Assembly (NCBI GenBank): GCA_010909165.1 | Contig: MU008188.1 | Coordinates: 124,001 to 188,000 of the forward strand | DNA length: 64,000 nucleotides | Reading direction: 5' to 3' | From: Anthoceros angustus | Taxonomy: Eukaryota > Streptophyta > Anthocerotopsida > Anthocerotales > Anthocerotaceae | In this document: piece after piece, positions 23,687-34,218 of the stretch | Layout: the number at the start of each line of letters is the position of its first letter | How positions within the stretch are numbered: the stretch's first letter is position 1 | The notes under the pieces: model-generated | What the model was told of the DNA's origin: nothing | What the model saw: only the letters and a program-made list of their open reading frames with translations | The model's database searches: none | Position numbers and translations under genes: made by a program

Positions 23687-24449
23687 ATGCCTCGAGCTGG
23701 GAAAGGCAAGGGGAAGGAGCCGCCTGCCAAGGGTTCTTCCTCGCGAGGAGGCAAGGAGAAGAAGGGCTGCGCCGCCAGGGGGAAATGAGCTTGTAATGCC
23801 CCAATTTACGTGTTTTGCAGGGCAGCTCAACCCCCGTGATTTAGTGGATTTCCGGCAGTGGGCAGAGGAGGATAATATCCAATTGGGATGGGTGTATGGC
23901 CGGCAATGGGCCTACACCAATTTGGAGCTGATTGAGGAGTGCTTCATCAATCTCCATCAATCAGAGGCAGCCCTTGCCGCGTAAAGGAATGCTCGAACGG
24001 ATCCTCGCTGTTGGACCGTAAGGAGCATTCGACAGGTGTATGGGAGACCGGAGGAAGAAAGCTCCGGAATTGCTCTCCTCGAAAGGTCGAATGGAGGGAA
24101 GAGGACGGCCCTCTCCGAAATTCCGCAAGAGCTCCTCGACATGATGGACGGAGGAGTGAAGGCCCATGCCAAGAATGGCTGGAAAATGAACAGCATCAAA
24201 GAGCTGAAGTGGAGGCTCTTTGCGAAGATTGTGCTGGGGTTGGTAAATTACCAAAGGACTTCCTATTTCAGCACCAACTTCCTGCAATTTTTATGGAAGA
24301 TTTCGAGAGGAGCCAAGCCAGATTGGGGCACCATCATGTATGAGCTCGGGCAAGGACTTGGTGGGAACGCGGTGCCCATTGTGTGTAAGGAGAAGGAGGT
24401 GTGCGTGCATAAGGAGTTGTGTGTGAAGGGATTTGAAGCACAACTATGA
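23687..24449 (+). pseudogene. LTR-borne ORF of unknown family, copy 1
   Basis: An ATG at 23,687 starts a Lys/Gly/Ser-rich leader (MPRAGKGKGKEPPAKGSSS) that meets a stop at about 23,786. The next frame reads MPQFTCFAGQLNPRDLVDFRQ, then WVYGRQWAYTNLELIEECFINL. After a stop and frameshift near 23,985 it continues IRQVYGRPEEESSG, LDMMDGGVKAHAKNGWKM and LFAKIVLGLVNYQRTSYFSTNFLQF. The same text, in fragments, lies at 48,226-48,820. It resembles uncharacterised proteins that ride in plant LTR retrotransposons, but I cannot name a domain. Stops show that this copy is dead. Confidence 0.5.
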
Positions 24450-24548
24450 AGAGGGCAGCGGCGCATAAGGAGCTGTATGCTGTGAGGACATCAAGTTTGA
24501 GCTAGGTGGGACTATGGAGTGAAGAGGAATTATCTTGAAGGGTGCAAG

Positions 24549-24890
24549 ATGGTGAAAGCGCCTGCACCTAAGAAGGGCAAGCTGGTTGCTAGGGAGCCAG
24601 GAGAAGAGATACAGATGCCCAAATTTAATTTCTTCCCTGCACAGGTGGAGGCTAGGCACTTGGTGGCATTCAGACGGTTTGCTGGAGAGCCCAACGTACA
24701 ATTGCAATAGGTGTATGGCTGCCATTGGGCCTATGTCAACTTGGAGATGATAGAGGAATGGTTTATAAACTTCACTATGCCATGGCAGGAACTTGAGGAA
24801 CTGGAAAATAGGGATGCAAGGACTGATCCAGGGTGCTGGACAGCCCAACACATCCAACAGGTATATGGAAGGCCGTAGAGGATGACTCGG
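24549..24890 (+). pseudogene. LTR-borne ORF, diverged tandem copy
   Basis: MVKAPAPKKGKLVAREPGEE leads to MPKFNFFPAQVEARHLVAFRR. A stop follows, then VYGCHWAYVNLEMIEEWFIN, GCWTAQHIQQVYGRP and an acidic run. This parallels MPQFTCF...VYGRQWAY...VYGRP of the copy at 23.8 kb, so the LTR holds two diverged versions of the same module. One TAG (near 24,708) interrupts it. Function unknown. Confidence 0.5.
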
Positions 24891-24969
24891 AGGAGGAAGA
24901 GGAAGGCATGGAGCAAGATCCGCTCACGGGAGACCTTCTTGCAGTGGAGAGTGTGGAGGCGATAGGGCC

Positions 24970-25060
24970 ATAAGAAGTTGACCCTACGTCCGTAGGAGGT
25001 ATAAGAAGTTGACCCTACGTCCGTAGGAGGTGTAGAGGGTGGCCCTACATCCGTAGGATC
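24970..25060 (+). repeat. 31-bp direct repeat built on a CCTACG/CGTAGG palindrome
   Basis: Two exact 31-bp copies (24,970-25,000 and 25,001-25,031) each contain CCTACGTCCGTAGG, two 6-base arms around a 2-base loop. A third degenerate unit with CCTACATCCGTAGG ends near 25,053. Related palindromic words occur elsewhere in the same LTR family. Confidence 0.8.
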
Positions 25061-26402
25061 ACCAGGCGGTGCGACAGCAGTAGACGCCGCGGAGGTAATT
25101 GAAGGGGTTGGTGGTAGCTTGGAGTGTGGGCTCATTGCTTGGGGGATAGGACAATGTGTGCAGAGGCCTGCGATACTTGTGGAGTGGTGGAGTGCAAACC
25201 ACGGGAAGAGCATGGGTCTCTTCTCCAGCAAGCTTTAGATTTCATGATGTTGAGTGTGGGGCTCAGAGGAACCAGCTATGGAATTATGCGGGGCCTTGGT
25301 CAGATCAATCTTTGAGGCAAGTGGAGGATTTATGGTAGATTGGTTAGGATTTGGAGTGAGAACTCTTAGGATTTGGCAGTGTGTTACTTATTGTTAAAAT
25401 AGGGAGATTGGAGAGTTTTCTAGGTGATTGTCATGATGGTAGCGAGTGGGGTAGTGGTTTTAATCTTTGGCTTTAGGCGGCTATTAGTTTATAGTGGTTG
25501 AGGAAGAACGAGTGGAAAAGTAAGGGGGGAGGTGTGGCCAAGGGGAGGCCTTATGTATGAGCCCTATATAAGGGGCAGGTTTTGAGAAGAAAATATATCT
25601 TGCGCTCCCAAACTCATGAGTCCTTTGCTCCTTTGTAGAGGAATTTTTGCGGCTGCAAGCTAGCGATGTCTGGTAGAGAGGGAGTTTGCGGTGGTGGGTG
25701 CTTGGCGAGGGCTCGCTCCTTGCAGGCCTCTGGTTGCTCCCTTGTGAATGGTTCTTTGTGAAATTGCTTTGCTTGGGTGTGTATGCCATGGAACTCGGCT
25801 TGAGGGTAGACTACGGGAAAGACTCACAGAGGTTCTCGGCCATGTGCAAACTCATAGCAACCTCCCAAGGAAGAACTTGTTGGCTTGTGGCGGACCCAGG
25901 CGGTTGTGCCGTAAGGGCGAGCTAGGGCGTGAGCTTGAAGTAAGGTTAGATTAGGAGGATGAGGAGTTGAGTTGAGGTGAGTGTATGTTGAGGAGAATGT
26001 GGAGCTGAATGTTGAGTAGAGGAGTAGGTAGAGATTAGGAGAAGAAGGCCCAAGTCGAGCCTAAGGGGAGGGGTCCCAACTGCACTAAACCGAGACCGGA
26101 AGCCGGGCTAAGGTCTCAAAATCACGGGTGGAGAAGTCGCTGTGTAGGGGGTCCCTATGTGCGAGGCGATGGACCTACCGTGGGTGGGACCTACGAAGTA
26201 GGATGTCGTTGTAGGTCCGTGGAGGCGGAGATCCGATGGTGAGCGGTGGAGGTCGGTCGCTGCTGTGGAGTTTTGTGGGCGTGCCAAAGTTGTAGTTGGG
26301 CGCTTGGCACAGGAACTTGGAGAGGCCTTGAACTAGGGCGAGGGTAGCTTCGTGCTGGGTGCGACCTCTAGGTGGTAGGATGCGCCCTCGTGCTGGGATA
26401 GT

Positions 26403-26407
26403 GTCTC
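26403..26407. other. Left target-site duplication GTCTC
   Basis: GTCTC immediately precedes the left LTR of the copia element and is repeated exactly at 34,219-34,223 after the right LTR. Confidence 0.85.
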
Positions 26408-26591
26408 GAAAACATCGAGTTGTGTGAAACACACCATGTTGCAAGTGCAAAGATTAAATGAATTAAGCGCAGTGTAGCCTTATATACAAAACTGTAAGAG
26501 TCACGTCCGTTCATAAAACCTAAAGTCTAGTCAACTAACAGTAAGTACGTTTATATAACCATAACCCTAACAAGGGTTTATTATCCAAACA
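26408..26591 (-). repeat. Copia 3' LTR
   Basis: It matches 34,032-34,218 almost base for base from GTGTGAAACACACC onward and ends in TCCAAACA (TGTTTGGA on the minus strand). Its outer end has lost the TG dinucleotide and a few bases relative to the right LTR. Confidence 0.95.
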
Positions 26592-27016
26592 CGCCCCCTT
26601 AAACGGAGCGCACTGTTAGCTTAGGGAAGCAGCAGCCATGACGGGATCCATCGTGCAGTGTCTGGCGTTGTGCGCTTTCGTCATCGCGGTGTTCCTCCTG
26701 CACCAATATGTGAAGGAACAACAAAGGAGACACAGGAGAAGAACGCGCAACCTAGATCGCCAACACACTGTAAGCGGGTTGGTAATTCTGACGGATCGTA
26801 GATGGCACATGACCGGGAGAATCTGCGTGGATGTTCTTTGTCATGGAGATTCCGGAAGGCGTAGGCCACGGGCCGAAGAAGAAATCTTGGCGGAGCAAGC
26901 GAGAAAGCGGTCTCTCTTCTCTCCGGATAAGTGACCCTTTGTCATCAGGTTGCGATTGCGAGTAGAGGAAGCTGGAGCTTCATCCGCACCATCTGTAACT
27001 TGTGACTGTAATAGTG

Positions 27017-28412
27017 CTACGGGGTAGAGCAAGGTTCTACACCCATCGCCTCCATGAATTGATAGTGTTTGCTGGCTGGCAGGTACTTGGTCAACAAGTC
27101 TGCAGTATTCAAGTCTGTTGATACATACTGAAGCCGAACCATCTTCTGCTCCACTTGATGGCGAATAAAGTGATGCTGCACCTCGATGTGCTTGGTGCGA
27201 GCATGAAACCGCGGATTAGCAGTCATGTTGATTGTGGAAACATTATCACAGTGAATGAGGGTGGGCTTCAGCTGTGGAAAACCAAGACCTTGCAGAAATG
27301 CACGCTCCCAAATGGCTTCTTTGGCTGCTTCTGTTAGGGCTTTGTATTCTGCCTCAGTGGAAGACAGAGACACAGAGGCCTGCTTCTTGGAGCTCCAATG
27401 GACAGCCGCATGTGAGAGAAGAAAACAATAGGCGGATATGCTTCATCTGGCATCAGGGTTGGTAGCCCAATCGACGTCAGCGTAACCACACACGACAGGT
27501 GTGATATCTTTCCCCCTGAAGCATAAGCCGTAGTTCAATGTGCCCTTGAGGTAACGGAGAATTGGTTTGCGCGCGGTGCTGTCAGGATTGTCGAAGCGGA
27601 AACAAAGACTTACGACATCAATGTCGGGAGTCCAAAGAACTAATATAATTCAAAGCATTACGGCATGGCGACGGAATTGAGACATGGCTCAAGCGCTCAT
27701 CCTCATCCCGAGGTCATCGTTGAGAAAGCTTGAGGCCAGGAACACCAGGAGTGGAAACAGGCTTCGAAGAATCCAAGTGAAATCTGCGAAGAGTCTCCAC
27801 AATATATTTACTCTGGTGAAGCATAAGGGTCTGATCCTCCAAGTTTCGAACCAATTGAACTCCAAGCACAAAGGTAAGTGGGCCTATGTCCTTCATGTCA
27901 AATTTCTTATGAAGCATTCCTTTAACCCAAGCAAGTAACTCCGGATTGTTGGATGCAAGAATGGCATCGTCAACATAAAGGGCCAGAATAACGAGGTGGC
28001 CTCCTTTGGAGTATATGTAGACATTTGCATCACCAGGATTCTGCACAAAACCGATGGATTTGAGGTACTGGTCTATGGTCTTGTACCATTCGCGTGCAGA
28101 CTGCTTAAGGCCGTAAATGGTCTTCTTCAATCGACAAACCCAGGTAGGATGTTCTGGATCAACAAACCCCTCTGGCTGTTGCATGTAGATATCTTCTTCG
28201 AGCTCGCCATACAAAAACGCAGTACAAACATCCATCTGTTGCAAATCCCATGCATTTGCCGCCGCTAGGGCCAGAATCATTCTGATGGACTGAGTTTTAA
28301 CGACAGGACTGAAAGTTTCCGTGAAGTCAACACCAGGGACCTGAGTGAAACCCCTGGCTACAAGACGAGACTTATACCTGGCGATTTCCCCTTTTTCATT
28401 CAATTTATGCAC
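27017..28412 (-). pseudogene. Copia RT (C-terminal part) and RNase H
   Basis: From 28,412 to 27,714 the minus strand encodes 232 residues. Motifs in order are ARGFTQVPGVDFTETFSPVV, AFLYGELEEDIYMQQPEGF, YGLKQSAREWY and catalytic YVDDAIL at residues 146-152. After a frame break in the connection region, RNase H reads SLSSTEAEYKALTEAAKEA, HCDNVSTINM, ARTKHIEVQHHFIRHQV and ADLLTKYLP, down to a stop at 27,017. The N-terminal RT part (SCKWVFKHKLNEKG) is damaged in this unit near 28,412-28,440 but intact in the duplicate at 30.2 kb. Confidence 0.9.
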
Positions 28413-29800
28413 CGACGCTTACTTTGCGTCCTGCAGTAAAGCGATGTAGTTCCCATGTATCATTCTTGATGAGGGAATCGTATTCATCTTTGATAGAAGG
28501 TACCCAAAGAGCTTTATCGGCTCCGTAAATTGCTTTATAAGTCCGGGGCTCAGATGATGAAGGAAATGCCTCGTGATCATGCTTAAGAGAAATGCACTTA
28601 GGGCCTAAAATCCACAGACTGATAGGGAGGCTCCTTCCATTGAGCTGGTGATGGCCTTTCTCGTGGTATCGACCAACCGAAGCAAGGTGGAATCACGATC
28701 ATCATCATCCTCTATAACAAAGTTTGGTAAAGGATCTGTTCCGGCTGAAACTTCGGAATGTTGGGATTCAACGTCCTGGTTATCCTCATGATCGAAAAAG
28801 TACTCGTCATCTGCAGGGACGTGGTTTACAACAGGGACATCATCTGCAGGAAAGACGAGGTCTGGGATGTCAGGAGCCGCACGATCCTCAGCAGGAATAG
28901 CTGGATGTGCGGCTGGAGTTGCCGGAGGAAGCTGTAAAGGAACCCCTGGTTGAGCAAGTGAACTGTCAGCCACAAAATCATCCTGAGGAAACTCGGATGG
29001 GTCCTCATCGTCAGTTACATCTGTGACAGTAAAGTGTGCAGGTGTATGTGGAACAGAGTCAAAATATGGCTTGGCAGGGCTTGTAAACTCTCGAAAAGTG
29101 ACGCTCCTGGCAAACATAGCTGACTTGGTAAGTGAATTATAAAGCTTGTACGCTTTTGCTTCTTCGCCATATCCACAAACAAAAGTGGTTTAGCACGGTC
29201 TTCTAATTCTCCTTTTTCCTCGTATGGCGATATGAGAACCAAATCAAGATGGAGTAAGTCGGGCTTCGCCATATGACCTCATAAGGAGTCTTGCCATCCA
29301 CAGCACTTGTAAGGAGACGGTTTAGGAGGTAAGTTGCAGTTACCACTGCTTCAGCCCAGTAGGCTTTGCTAAGCCCTGACCACTCTAACATACTACGTGT
29401 CATGCCTAGGAGGGTCTGGTTGCGGCGCTCAGCAACCCCGTTTTGCTGCTGGGTGTATGGGACGATGAGCTGGCGTAAAACCCCTTGGTCTAGGAGAAAC
29501 TGGTTGAAATGGCCATGAGTGAATTCTGTCCCATTGTCTGTACGCAGGCACTTTAGCAGGCAACCTGTCTGCCTTTGAACAATCCGCAACCATTCCTTGA
29601 AGAGCTCAAAGTTTCCGCCTTCGACGACAGGTAGGTCCAAGAATACCTACTAAAATCGCTGCAAGTGTGAGATAATACAAGGCGCCACCCAAGGAAGGTA
29701 TGTGTATCTTTCCGTAAATGTCTCGCATGCACCGCCCAACTTGCGTCTCGTGCCTGCTTAGGAAAAGGTACTTCCTTTGTTTTGCTATCACACAAGCATC
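27973..29800 (-). repeat. Tandem duplication unit A (integrase to RT)
   Basis: This unit matches 29,801-31,665 across integrase C-terminus, linker and RT. Its left border, the internal junction and the right border of the partner unit all carry ACATAAAGG (27,973, 29,801, 31,666), a 9-base microhomology. Small deletions are concentrated near 28,430, 28,610, 29,170-29,280 and 29,640-29,790. Confidence 0.85.
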
Positions 29801-31665
29801 ACATAAAGGCGAGAATAACGAGGTGGCCTCCTTTGGAGTATATGAACATTTGCATCACTGTGATTCTCGCACAAAACCGATGGATTTGAGGTCGGGTCTA
29901 TGGTCTTGTACCATTCGCGCGACCTTAAAGGCCGTAAATGGTCTTCTTCAATCGACAAACCTGTAGGATGTTCCGGATCAACAAACCCCTACATTTGCAT
30001 GTAGATATCTTCTTGAGGCCATACAAAACGCAAGACAAACATCCATCTGCTAAAATCCCATGCATTTGTGCCGCTAGGGGCCGTAATCATTCGATGGATC
30101 GAGTTTTAACAGGTGAAAGTTTCCGTGAAGTCAACACCAGGGACCTGAGTGAAACCCCTGGCTACAAGACGAGACTTATACCTGGCGATTTCCCCTTTTT
30201 CATTCAATTTATGCTTGAACACCCACTTACAGCTGACGACTTTGCGTCCTGCAGGTAAAGGACAGAGTTCCCATGTATCATTCTTGATGAGGGAATCGTA
30301 TTCATCTTTGATAGAAGGTACCCAGTGAGCTTTATCGGCTCCAGAAATTGCTTCGGTATAAGTCTGGGGCTCAGGCTTGATGAAGGGAAATGCCTCTGCA
30401 TCATGCTTAAGAGAAATGCCTGCCCTAGGACGCCTAAAATCCACAGACTGATAGGGAGGCTCCTTCCATTGAGCTGGTGATGGCCTTTCTCGGGCAGGGT
30501 ATCGACGCTCAACTGGAAGGGCAGGAATCGTCACAGCATCATCATCATCCTCTATAACAAAGTTTGGTAAAGGATCTGTTCCGGCTGAAACTTCGGAATG
30601 TTGGGATTCAACGTCCTGGTTATCCTCATGATCGAAAAAGTACTCGTCATCTGCAGGGACGTGGTTTACAACAGGGACATCATCTGCAGGAAAGACGAGG
30701 TCTGGGATGTCAGGAGCCGCACGATCCTCGTGGGAATAGGGGATGTGCGCTGCAGGTTCTTGAGGAAATGAAAGGAACCCCGTTGAGCAAGTGAACTGTC
30801 AGCCACAAAATCATCCTGAGGAAACTCGGATGGGTCCTCATCGTCAGTTACATCTGTGACAGTAAAAAGTAATGCAGTGTATGTGGAGCAGTCAAAATAT
30901 GGCTTAAGGTGGCTTGTAAACTCTCGAAAAGTGACGCTCCTGGCAAACATAGCTGACTTGGTAAGTGAATTATAAAGCTTGTACGCTTTTGCTTCTTCGC
31001 CATATCCCACAAACAAAAGTGGTTTAGCACGGTCTTCTAATTTCCTCCTTTTTTCCTCAGGTATGTATGCGTATGCGGGAGAACCAAACGCTCGAAGATG
31101 GAGTAAGCTGGGCTTCCTTCGCCATATGACCTCATAAGGAGTCTTGCCATCCACAGCACTTGTAAGGAGACGGTTTAGGATGTAGTTGCAGTTACCACTG
31201 CTTCAGACCAGTAGGCTTTGCTAAGCCCTGACCACTCTAACATACTACGTGTCATGCCTAGGAGGGTGCAGTTGCGTGCGCTCAAGCAACCCGTTTTCTT
31301 GCTGGGTGTATGGGACGATGGGCTGGCGTAAAACCCCTTGGTCTAGGAGAAACTGGTTGAAATGGCCATGAGTGGTGTCCCATTGGTGCTTGCAGGCACT
31401 TTAGCAGGCAACCTGTCTGCCTTTGAACAATCCGCAACCATTCCTTGAAGAGCTCAAAGGTTTCTGTCTTCAGACGCATAGGGTAGGTCCAAGAATACCT
31501 ACTAAAATCGTCAGTAAGTGTGAGATAATACAAGGCGCCACCCAAGGAAGGTATGTGTATCTTTCCAGAAATGTCTGCATGCACCAGTTCCAGAACTTGC
31601 GAAGCTCGATGTGCTGCCTGTTTAGGAAAAGGTACTTCCTTTTGTTTTGCTATCACACAAGCATC
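29801..31665 (-). repeat. Tandem duplication unit B (integrase to RT)
   Basis: This is the partner of unit A. It keeps an intact RT N-terminus (30,534-30,106; YTEAISGADKAHWVPSIKDEYD, SCKWVFKHKLNEKGEIARYK), but its YVDD side (29,811-30,110) has many 1-5 base deletions. The acidic linker with DEDPSEFPQDDFVADSSLAQ occurs in both units. Confidence 0.85.
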
Positions 31666-32379
31666 ACATAAAGGCAGATCCTTGAAGCATTTGGGCAATG
31701 GCTCTCTGTAGCAGGTTAGATTGGACATCTTGATAAGCTTGTCACGATTAGCATGACCGAGACGAGCATGCCAAAGGCTGGCCTGAGCAGCTTGTGAAGA
31801 CTGGGCAACATGGACAGAATCTACAGGTATGGCAATTAAGTCTAGCTGATATAAATCATGTACTATATGTCCTGTAGCAACAACCTGACCTCTCTCCCCT
31901 CTCTTCTTAAGTTCACAGCGGGAAGAAGTGAAGAGCAAGTCGTACGTGCGTAAGGACATGAGCTGGCTAACAGAGAGTAAGTGCTTAGCCATGTGTGGCA
32001 CATAAAGGACATTATCCAGGTGAAGAACTGAGCCATCATGCAGACGGAAGCAACATGAGCCAGAACCTTCTATTTTCAAACCTGTACGGGTAAGCTCATC
32101 TCCCAACAACACTTTGTCAGAGGTTTGAGATGACCGAAAATGGCTGAGCAGTGACTTATCATTACAGATATGAGAAGTAGCCCCAGAATCTAAATACCAA
32201 CTCTGTGAAGAGAGATGAGCAGAAGATGAAAGACAAACCGTCATGACTACTGGTGGTTTGTGGGAAGTCGACGGAGATTGTCGATCCTTGGCACCATGAG
32301 CTTCACATGCAGTAGGCTTCTCGACTACGAGGCTGCCGGCTTTCTTTTGCATTCTCTCCCGGTAATACATACACCACAC
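31282..32379 (-). pseudogene. Copia protease, GAG-pre-integrase and integrase N-terminus
   Basis: A 365-codon open stretch carries the protease active site LDSGATSHICN (about 32,195) and, downstream, LYVPHMAKHLLSVSQL. The integrase zinc-binding region HARLGHANRDKLIKM and CDACVIAKQKEVPFPKQ follows. The integrase core then starts with HADISGKIHIPSLGGALYY and LTDDFSRYSW, the first acidic catalytic positions. The end of the frame, after CLLKCLQ, is shifted; the true frame continues toward 29.2 kb (duplicated). It is adjacent to gag, as expected. Confidence 0.9.
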
Positions 32380-32496
32380 CGATGTGAGCCAACCCGCTAA
32401 TGAGTTGATTTAGAAAAACCTCCACTTGAAGGAGATTTGTATTTGTGGGTTCGGCCTTGAGCATAAAGGACTTTGTCAGCCTTGGTACGACCACCA

Positions 32497-33237
32497 CTAG
32501 ACATGGAGTAAATCCGGCTTTGTTCCTCTTGTAACAGGGCCCCTACCACATCTGCAAGGCTGTTGGTAGGTGACAGCGACAGGCTTTGACAATGACTCAA
32601 ATGGTGGAACCATAGCTGGAGACAAAAGGGCGTGGGCGGGAGGCAAGCTCACAACAATCGGGTGTGACATCAAGCTCAGGTGGGAACCAAGGTTGATAAG
32701 GTGAGCTCTCAGTTGACGAAAACGGATGACAAAGGGCGATACCTTGTCACCTTCCTTCAGTCGTAAAGAAAAAAGTTCACCGCGAACAGCACATATGGTA
32801 AGTATATTCTTAGCCTCATATGTCTGAATGAGAAGAGTCCAGATCTCTTCAGCTTTGGTAAGAAAAGCAACATCAGCTAGGAGAATCTCGTCCAGACCGC
32901 TGATTAAGACGGCACGAGCGACATAATTAAGGTTCTCCCATTTGTCCTTTTCTTCCTGTGTGGCAGAGTGTGAGGGCTCAGCAATTGTGCCAGTAACAAC
33001 CCCCCAAACGTGTCTCGCTTGCAGGGCAGCTGTCATGCGCACTTTCCAGCCTTCAAACTTCATGCCATTAAACCTGTCCCGCTCTTTGAATTCAACAGAG
33101 TAGGAAGGTTGTGGAATAACAGGCACAGGCGGGAGTGGAGGATTTACTCCTCCTCCTCCTCCTCCTCCACCACCTCCTCCTCCACCACTCCCTCTTCCTC
33201 CTCCGCTGCCGCCTCCCCCTCCTTCTACTGTAGCCAT
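32497..33237 (-). pseudogene. Copia gag
   Basis: The ATG at 33,237 opens a Gly-rich N-terminus encoded by a GGN repeat (33,140-33,230). The copia gag core follows: SVEFKERDRFNGMKFEGWKVRM, WENLNYVARAVLISGLDEILL, EIWTLLIQTYEAKN and LFSLRLKEGDKVSPFVIRFRQL. The zinc knuckle expected near the C-terminus is not readable, because the frame is broken after 32,640. The open frame ends at 32,497. Confidence 0.85.
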
Positions 33238-33627
33238 GCTGACCTGCTTCGTGGAAGAGGCACAAGTGTCGGGTGATCAATCCGCACGAGAGCCTTTCCA
33301 AAAAGCAAGTGGGTCGAAAGGAGCTTGGAGACAACGCGCGAATGAAGGTCGACGAAGAGGTGAGGTTTTGTGGTGGGGAGGGGGTGTCAGCAGACTTGTG
33401 TCAGTTGGAGGTTAACCCGTAAAGGTGCGCCTGTTTGCTGCAGGTGCGACCCTAAACGACGCACCATCCGTGTCGCGCCGCTTCGTGAGCTGCGAGCCTG
33501 GAGAAGGTGCATCCGTCGAGTGCACACTCCCCAGCAGCGCCAGACACGCAGCGATGCGGGCCCTCCTGATCTTGTGGTGGCCAGTTGGGATCTTTCTTTT
33601 CGCAGCGAGGCCGTCAGTGCACATCCT

Positions 33628-33661
33628 CAACAAATTCATGGACATGTCCATGAATTTGTTG
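33628..33661. other. Perfect 34-bp palindrome in the copia leader
   Basis: Arms of 17 bases (CAACAAATTCATGGACA and its exact complement) meet without a spacer at ACATGT. It sits between the gag start and the primer-binding site, in the untranslated leader of the genomic RNA. In retroviruses, palindromes in this region serve genome dimerisation; applying that here is inference. Confidence 0.9.
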
Positions 33662-34019
33662 GAATTTGTCTAGATCCAGCGCTGTAATGCCTTGCGGTAC
33701 TGGACAATTCCTCACGCCTGTTGTGGTAATTATTGCAGGGTGCAGAAGGTGGATGCTCGACGCGAGATCGTCCCCGTCGAGTCATTTTTCCTTCTTCTTT
33801 GAGTGTCATAATCTGCTGCGATGCGGCCGGTTTACTGCAGAAATTTATCATTTACTAGCATCAGGCTAAGTCATGCAGTCTAATGCTAGGAGATATGCGG
33901 TGGAGGAGGCGAGGATTGCGGCGAGACTCCACTCCTATGTAATCATAGATGCAAGATTTTTCTGCAGTCCCCATATCCCTCCACAGCTATCAGCATCAGA
34001 TACTAATGCTAGGTATGAG

Positions 34020-34031
34020 GCTCTGATACCA
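34020..34031 (-). other. Copia primer-binding site
   Basis: The minus strand reads TGGTATCAGAGC directly after the LTR-terminal CA. This is the standard initiator-methionine tRNA complement of plant copia elements. Confidence 0.9.
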
Positions 34032-34218
34032 TGAAAAACATCAGAGTTGTATGAAACACACCATGTTGCAAGTGCAAAGATTAAATGAATTAAGCGCAGT
34101 GTAGCCTTATATACAAAACTGTAAGAGTCACGTCCGTTCATAAAACCTAAAGTCTAGTCAACTAACAGTAAGTACGTTTATATAACCATAACCCTAACAA
34201 GGGTTTATTATCCAAACA
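34032..34218 (-). repeat. Copia 5' LTR
   Basis: This is the intact LTR of the element. On the minus strand it begins TGTTTGGATAATAAAC at 34,218 and ends at 34,032 with CA before the primer-binding site. GTCTC follows on the outside (34,219-34,223). Confidence 0.95.

Larger units (their letters stand above)
26408..34218 (-). mobile_element. Complete minus-strand Ty1/copia retrotransposon with internal tandem duplication
   Basis: Two LTRs of about 185 bp flank the element (26,408-26,591 and 34,032-34,218). They are nearly identical except at the left terminus, where the TG/CA end is eroded. A 5-bp duplication, GTCTC, borders both sides. A primer-binding site (TGGTATCAGAGC on the minus strand) touches the right LTR. 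Gag, protease, integrase, RT and RNase H follow in copia order from right to left. A 1.83-kb integrase-RT segment is present twice in tandem (27,973-29,800 and 29,801-31,665), and many small indels break the frames, so this copy is not autonomous. It landed inside a gypsy LTR and is therefore younger than that LTR. Confidence 0.95.

Noticed and set aside
33140-33230. GGN/CCN repeat as an independent microsatellite
   Set aside because: It encodes the Gly-rich N-terminus of copia gag in frame, which explains it.
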